Assembly (NCBI GenBank): GCA_000934455.1 | Contig: KN894095.1 | Coordinates: 3,170-26,175 of the forward strand | Direction: 5' to 3' | Length of the DNA stretch: 23,006 bases | Source of the DNA: Apostichopus parvimensis | Taxonomy: Eukaryota; Echinodermata; Holothuroidea; Aspidochirotida; Stichopodidae | Shown here: piece after piece, positions 21,401 to 23,006 of the stretch | Layout of the letters: the number at the start of each line of letters is the position of its first letter | Numbering within the stretch: position 1 is the first letter of the stretch | Translations under genes and position numbers: made by a program | Notes under the pieces: model-generated | The model's input: only the letters and a program-made list of their open reading frames with translations | Told to the model about the DNA's origin: nothing | Database searches by the model: none

Positions 21401-21886
21401 ATTCCGGTCAAAATGTTTAACGACAGATAACTCAATAAAAATAATGAACGTTAATATGAAAATTGCACAGAACTGTGTTACTTTCCGTGCTATTAGGGCA
21501 GTAAGCTGGAAAGGTTGAAGTTAAAATTTGGCAAACACACTTTAATTTACTTTAAGCTGAGACACTTACTCTGCTGGGTGTGGTCTATTTCTCCTTGTGG
21601 GTGATAATGGCTTTACTATTGGCTGCTCATCAGGTGCTTTGTGATTCTTGGCATAATAACTGTGAGAATAAGTGGTTGGTTTTATCGCTGGTTTTCTATC
21701 CCATTCTTTTACTTCTTCTTCCCAGGCCTGATGTGCAGCATATTTAATTGCAGATAACTCCTCATTGGCCATTGCTTTCTTCCAACCTTTTCGAAACCTG
21801 TATCCAGACATAGTTGAGTCTGCTGATTTGGATCTGAATTTGGAAACTGGATTGCCATAGCCTGGTAGTATATGTCCAGTGGCCAT
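12303..21886 (-). CDS. six-exon gene, conserved-looking protein of unknown function (314 aa)
   Basis: The coding sequence is join(21886-21570, 19490-19360, 19215-19109, 17871-17799, 14243-14106, 12481-12303) on the minus strand. This totals 945 bases, which is 314 codons plus a TGA stop. Every junction has GT/AG borders and matching phase, which is hard to get by chance across five introns (2078, 144, 1237, 3555 and 1624 bp). The protein has no signal peptide, membrane segment or known catalytic motif that I can see. It is rich in Pro, Tyr, Arg and Lys. Two short Ala/Trp helical-looking stretches occur, AAHQAWEEEVKEW in exon 1 and DPWKAQAAEAW in exon 4, followed by a polar, Ser-rich C-terminal third. 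I do not recognise the family. The general character would suit a small cytoskeletal or ciliary structural protein, but that is a guess. The 3' end is uncertain because exon 5 can also terminate at 14098. A minus-strand AATAAA at 11822-11827 is a possible but distant poly(A) signal. Confidence 0.8.
12650..13397 (+). repeat. about five copies of a 130-155 bp TGACCT-type tandem repeat
   Basis: The phrase CCACAGAAA-CCA-TAGGGTTTC recurs with its ACAGA near 12901, 13046, 13176 and 13303, with a weaker copy near 12745. Between copies are GGTGGATCC, AAGTATGAAGTTCAT, CCAAGCTTTACTTTTG, ATCATGTTTACAA and TTTGACCTC(T/A)GCTGACCTC. The copies are diverged. It lies in intron 5 of the minus-strand host gene, next to the hAT MITE at 13536. 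Confidence 0.7.
13528..13535. repeat. target-site duplication, left copy (hAT MITE 13536-13923)
   Basis: TTCTAGAA, repeated exactly at 13924-13931. The 8-mer is itself a palindrome. Confidence 0.9.
13536..13923. mobile_element. non-autonomous hAT element (MITE), 388 bp, in intron 5
   Basis: The termini are perfect inverted repeats, CAGGGTTGTCCAACCT and AGGTTGGACAACCCTG. The 8-bp flanks TTCTAGAA at 13528-13535 and 13924-13931 are identical, the length expected for hAT transposition. The interior is GC-rich (GGGCCACATGG, GCGGGCCGGACTGTGGC) and holds a 17-C run at 13705-13721. It has no transposase, so it would need a donor elsewhere. Open frames across it on both strands are spurious. Confidence 0.92.
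13924..13931. repeat. target-site duplication, right copy (hAT MITE 13536-13923)
   Basis: TTCTAGAA, identical to 13528-13535. Confidence 0.9.
14098..14243 (-). CDS. exon 5 of the unknown host gene, with optional terminal stop
   Basis: The acceptor is TTTTGTCCCTCTCAG. The two leading bases join the final G of exon 4 to give Asp210. The exon encodes RRNIERLIGNEEPVNQKK and then a Ser/Arg-rich segment, SKSASVYGASTRRYLRSSG. There are two possible ends. Read straight through, the frame stops at TAG 14100-14098, giving a 257-residue protein. A weak donor, G|GTTTGT (GT at 14105-14104), joins in phase to exon 6 and gives a 314-residue protein. Both could be used. The intron 4 upstream is the largest at 3555 bp. 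Confidence 0.82.
14790..15166 (+). repeat. TGACCT-type dispersed repeat with GACAGACGGACAGA tail, intron 4
   Basis: It contains TTTTGACCCCTTGTGAACCC, TTGACCTCTCTTGACCCC, a perfect minus-strand DR1 at 14971-14983, and then TTGACGGACAGACGGCCAGA leading into GTATTGCCATGACAATAGC. The GACGGACAGACG-plus-ATGACAATAGC ending is shared by many invertebrate interspersed repeats. The minus-strand frame at 15000-15248 overlaps it and is not supported. Confidence 0.6.
16342..16797 (+). other. 151-codon open frame in intron 4, doubtful
   Basis: The central part, RNTHIIAVSMLQNYAKW through FVGNIAHYPMLGHAYMFLLF, has no match I recognise. The last third (from about 16631) is MITE fragment. It lies antisense within intron 4 of the host gene, and the upstream frame at 16190-16378 is in another phase. 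It is listed only because it is the longest open frame in the window; most likely it is chance plus repeat. Confidence 0.15.
16631..16745 (+). repeat. fragment of a GGGGCGTAGC-type MITE
   Basis: CTACGTAGCCAGGAATTTGG resembles the ends of common CAGGGGCGTAGCCAGG elements. GGGGAAGGGGTCTAAGGGGAGG and CCTTAGATGTGATCTGGTGCA match the interior of the MITE at 20425-20790. No flanking duplication is visible. It supplies the last third of the open frame at 16342-16797, which weakens that frame as a gene. Confidence 0.55.
17340..17459 (-). repeat. terminal fragment of a CAGGGACGYAGCCAGG-type element
   Basis: Read on the minus strand, the right edge is CAGGGACGCAGCCAGGTGGG followed by AGCAGGGGGAACAACTGCTCC, a typical end of non-autonomous DNA transposons. 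The other end is not recognisable. The minus-strand open frame at 17310-17555 derives from it. Confidence 0.5.
17799..17871 (-). CDS. exon 4 of the unknown host gene
   Basis: This is a short 73-bp exon, residues 186-209 plus the first base of codon 210. The acceptor is TATATTGCAG and the donor is GAG|GTAATA. It encodes LKKVIHDPWKAQAAEAW followed by MKLANER, an amphipathic helix-like, Ala- and Trp-containing stretch that resembles the AAHQAWEEEVKEW stretch of exon 1. Both splice phases (0 in, 1 out) fit exons 3 and 5 exactly. Confidence 0.85.
18005..18398 (-). pseudogene. decayed protein-like reading frame of unknown family, intron 3
   Basis: Read on the minus strand from an acceptor-like ATTTAG, an open stretch of 95 codons begins EDAVILHQFAGEFRYQPF and includes MSWSLVTDICTIHTVTKSG, IVHHLNIFLGENPIEYSHNL and YMLPGIGTTDYEES. 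It ends at TGA (18119-18117). The same frame then continues past the stop as LPSRLIIDLTKAGFLDF and FVVRSRDVHLFF. The amino-acid make-up looks like former coding sequence. I do not recognise it. It may be a mobile-element protein relic or an unused exon. Its splice phases are not needed by the host gene. Confidence 0.35.
18640..18880 (+). repeat. two diverged units of the intron-5-type TGACCT repeat, intron 3
   Basis: TTTGACCTCTCCTGACCTAC, GATCCATCCAATTTCTATTC, TTTCACCTTTGACCCACTGA and AGTATGAAAGATTCATTTCT follow the same phrase order as the 130-155 bp units at 12650-13397. Two units are recognisable. Confidence 0.5.
19109..19215 (-). CDS. exon 3 of the unknown host gene
   Basis: The exon is 107 bp, starting with two bases that complete codon 150 and ending at a codon boundary after residue 185. 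The acceptor has a strong pyrimidine tract, CTTCTTCTTCTCCTTGTGTTGCAG. The donor is CAA|GTATGA. It encodes CPVPERRGRNQLRWKYVGRP followed by a basic segment, VMRYKDKQ. It is separated from exon 2 by an intron of only 144 bp, the shortest in the gene. The plus-strand open frame at 19144-19380 is antisense to this exon and is not a gene. Confidence 0.85.
19360..19490 (-). CDS. exon 2 of the unknown host gene
   Basis: The exon is 131 bp, entering with one base to complete codon 106 and leaving with one base of codon 150. The acceptor is TTTTTTTGTTACGTGTTAG and the donor is TTG|GTAAGT, a strong consensus. It encodes residues 106-149, including HHVPGYHNTRTPDGQELGS and GFRYPDPTIKEE, and is rich in His, Pro, Tyr and Gly. 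The longer open frame on the same strand here (19261-19464) is a shadow in a different frame. Confidence 0.85.
19813..20219. mobile_element. probable hAT-like MITE, about 407 bp, in intron 1
   Basis: The left side carries TGGCGGAGCGTCCATACA followed by GTCAGGGGGGCG. The right side carries the complement, CGCCCCCCCTGAC, followed by CAATACCCC. The flanks TAGCTGAG (19805-19812) and TAGCTGTG (20220-20227) match at 7 of 8 bases, consistent with an aged 8-bp duplication. The outermost bases of the two ends do not pair well, so exact boundaries are uncertain. The inside contains a perfect 23-bp tandem duplication at 20112-20157. Confidence 0.6.
20112..20157 (+). repeat. two tandem 23-bp copies, each nearly palindromic
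   Basis: 20112-20134 and 20135-20157 are identical. Each contains GCGCCAACCAATGGTGGCGC, whose arms pair imperfectly around AACCAATG. It lies within the MITE at 19813-20219. Confidence 0.85.
20417..20424. repeat. target-site duplication, left copy (MITE 20425-20790)
   Basis: ACTAGTAG, repeated exactly at 20791-20798. Confidence 0.88.
20425..20790. mobile_element. non-autonomous hAT element (MITE), 366 bp, in intron 1
   Basis: The ends are CAGGGGCGTAGCG at the left and CGCTACGCCCCTG at the right, a perfect 13-bp inverted repeat. Identical 8-bp flanks ACTAGTAG lie at 20417-20424 and 20791-20798. The interior contains GGGGGAGGGGTCTAAGGGAAGGG, and CCTTAGATGCAGTCTGGTGCA, which is also found in a fragment near 16680-16745. 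No transposase is present. The inverted repeats differ from those of the element at 13536, so these are two separate families. Confidence 0.9.
20791..20798. repeat. target-site duplication, right copy (MITE 20425-20790)
   Basis: ACTAGTAG, identical to 20417-20424. Confidence 0.88.
21570..21886 (-). CDS. exon 1 of the unknown host gene (start codon exon)
   Basis: This exon encodes residues 1-105 plus two bases of codon 106. The ATG at 21886-21884 is preceded in frame by a TAA four codons upstream (TTT TAA TAC TTA ACT ATG), so this is the first Met unless a 5' intron intervenes. The +4 base is G, a fair initiation context. The exon begins MATGHILPGYGNPVSKF and contains the motif SGYRFRKGWKKAM. 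It ends at a strong donor, GA|GTAAGT, with GT at 21569-21568. Without splicing, the frame hits TAA immediately after HPAE. A pyrimidine-rich stretch ending in CAG lies on the minus strand about 60 bases upstream of the ATG, so a 5' UTR intron is possible. Confidence 0.85.
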
Positions 21887-22194
21887 AGTTAAGTATTAAA
21901 ATATTAATGAAAACATATAATTGAGTGGCCTGAGGAGTAAACAGTTCTCTTCTTTAGATGCAAAGCAAAACTTTGTCTCTCTCACTTTTTGTCCATGTTT
22001 TTGGTGGCATCTGTTGTAAGACATAAGTAAAAATTTGTTTACTAATAAGTAGCTATCCATTCAACATACAGTTTGGAAAATCAAAAACGATGCTGTGCTC
22101 ATCCAAAATACAAAAGGTAAAACCTTTATAGTGGCTCATTGATGATTGACTATCACTAAATACCAGAACAAACTTTAAGCTTAAATGGGCCTAG
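21887..22194 (-). promoter_or_regulatory. 5' flank of the host gene
   Basis: Upstream of the exon 1 ATG on the minus strand. It holds an in-frame TAA close to the ATG and an AT-rich stretch (TTCATTAATATTTTAATACT). No confident TATA box or initiator can be assigned. The inverted-repeat element at 22205-22847 begins about 320 bp upstream of the ATG. Confidence 0.3.
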
Positions 22195-22204
22195 CCTTGA
22201 ACTT
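22195..22204. repeat. putative target-site duplication, left copy (element 22205-22847)
   Basis: CCTTGAACTT, repeated exactly at 22848-22857. Confidence 0.55.
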
Positions 22205-22847
22205 GTGGGCTGTGCCATTCTGCCATTAGTACATTCCGCCATAGAAAATGTGCTTTTTCCACCATAGAAATAGTGCCGTTCTGCAATGTTACCCCGATGG
22301 CGGTAAGCAATTTTGTGTGACAGAAAGAGCACATTTATTGTTGATGCACTGTAGGCCTATATGCACTGTATATTGCTTCGCTTCACAGCTATAGGCCTGC
22401 AAAAAAAAAATCTGTCATTTAAATCGACAATTGCAGAATCGGTCTTTTTAATAAACAATCAACCAAATTAATTTGATTTATTTAACCAACTATTATCTAT
22501 TTGAAGACAGTGTATCCACTCAAGATTACAAACTTACAAATAAAATTATTCAATCAACATATACATTAAAGACTGTAACTATTCCCCAATCTTGTCTTAA
22601 CTACAATTCAGTCTATCCAGTGAACCGTCACATTTGAAGACAGTGTTCCTATCCTTCGACCTGAATCAAAGAAAGTTTCACTAATACATTCCTGTGTAAA
22701 ATCCATTTCTAAATGTACCTTATCCGCCATAGGTTTCAAGCCTTTCTGCCATATAGGGTTTCAAGCCTTTCCTCCATGACAGAAAGGATGGAAACCTATG
22801 GCGGAAAGGTATGACGGTTTGTACCTATGGCGTAATCGCACTGGAAC
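22205..22847. mobile_element. unclassified inverted-repeat element with 10-bp flanking duplication
   Basis: The direct repeat CCTTGAACTT lies at 22195-22204 and 22848-22857. Just inside, the ends form degenerate inverted repeats: GTGGGCTGTGCCATTCTGCC at the left and, read on the minus strand, GTTCCAGTGCGATTACGCC at the right, sharing GTGC-ATT--GCCAT. The motif CCGCCATA recurs through both ends. The right part holds a perfect 14-bp inverted repeat, CCGCCATAGGTTTC (22724-22737) against GAAACCTATGGCGG (22791-22804). A duplication of 8-11 bp with long, repeat-rich ends would suit a Mutator-like non-autonomous element, but that class is an inference. It contains no open frame of note and lies upstream of the host gene's exon 1. 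Confidence 0.55.
22724..22804. repeat. 14-bp perfect inverted repeat, 53-bp spacer
   Basis: CCGCCATAGGTTTC at 22724-22737 pairs with GAAACCTATGGCGG at 22791-22804. The spacer itself contains another copy of the phrase (TTTCAAGCCTTTC). Confidence 0.85.
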
Positions 22848-22857
22848 CCTTGAACTT
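22848..22857. repeat. putative target-site duplication, right copy (element 22205-22847)
   Basis: CCTTGAACTT, identical to 22195-22204. Confidence 0.55.
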
Positions 22858-23006
22858 CTTGGGGTATTAATTGCCAGGAACCTACGATGCCCAAGGCTCA
22901 ACAGACCTAATCCAGGTTGAGCCTGTAAGTTAACCTTAATATGAAAAGTAATTTATAAGCTTTAGGGGCCTATATGTGAAGGTAGGTTAGGCCTAGCCAA
23001 AAATAA

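Noticed and set aside
22894-22924. 9-bp stem hairpin AGGCTCAAC/GTTGAGCCT
   Set aside because: A perfect stem, but short, isolated, and not tied to any element or transcript.

Overview
The window is eukaryotic nuclear DNA, most likely from a marine invertebrate deuterostome, probably an echinoderm. It is AT-rich. It has intron-split coding sequence with GT/AG borders, many TAGGCCTA-type runs, long fields of TGACCT/AGGTCA-rich repeats and several non-autonomous DNA transposons with target-site duplications. The echinoderm call is inferred from repeat style, not from a marker gene. There are no operons, bacterial-type genes, rRNAs, tRNAs or CRISPR arrays.

Right half (about 12.3-21.9 kb, minus strand): one host gene hidden in short exons. 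Six exons (21886-21570, 19490-19360, 19215-19109, 17871-17799, 14243-14106, 12481-12303) have compatible splice phases throughout and encode a 314-residue protein. If exon 5 is not spliced at its weak donor, translation stops at 14098 and the product is 257 residues. I do not recognise the family. It is a soluble, basic protein rich in Pro, Tyr, Arg and Lys, with no signal peptide or membrane segment. Its introns carry repeats: hAT-type MITEs with 8-bp duplications in introns 1 and 5, a third hAT-like element in intron 1, TGACCT-type repeats in introns 3, 4 and 5, and an unexplained decayed reading frame in intron 3.

Left part (2.2-6.2 kb, plus strand): a decayed CACTA/EnSpm transposon whose transposase is of the tnp2 type. 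An N-terminal exon, an acidic exon and the catalytic/DUF4218-like body are recognisable, but several stops and frameshifts break it.

Repeats: a TGACCT-rich repeat occurs as one superunit at about 526-1443 and as an array of about three superunits at about 8757-11616. The array ends in a perfect 13-bp-stem hairpin. A superunit is about 0.9-1.0 kb, built from roughly 150-bp subunits, and several contain perfect AGGTCA DR1 motifs. A degenerate tandem repeat of GGGAAA/TTTCCC blocks lies at about 7360-7575. A 643-bp inverted-repeat element with a 10-bp flanking direct repeat lies at 22205-22847, upstream of the host gene.

The remaining stretches (1-525, 1444-2245, 6177-7360, 7575-8756, 11617-12302) show no supportable gene. 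I found no clear new biological system. The most useful results are the reconstructed host gene, the higher-order TGACCT repeat and the 22.2-22.8 kb element.
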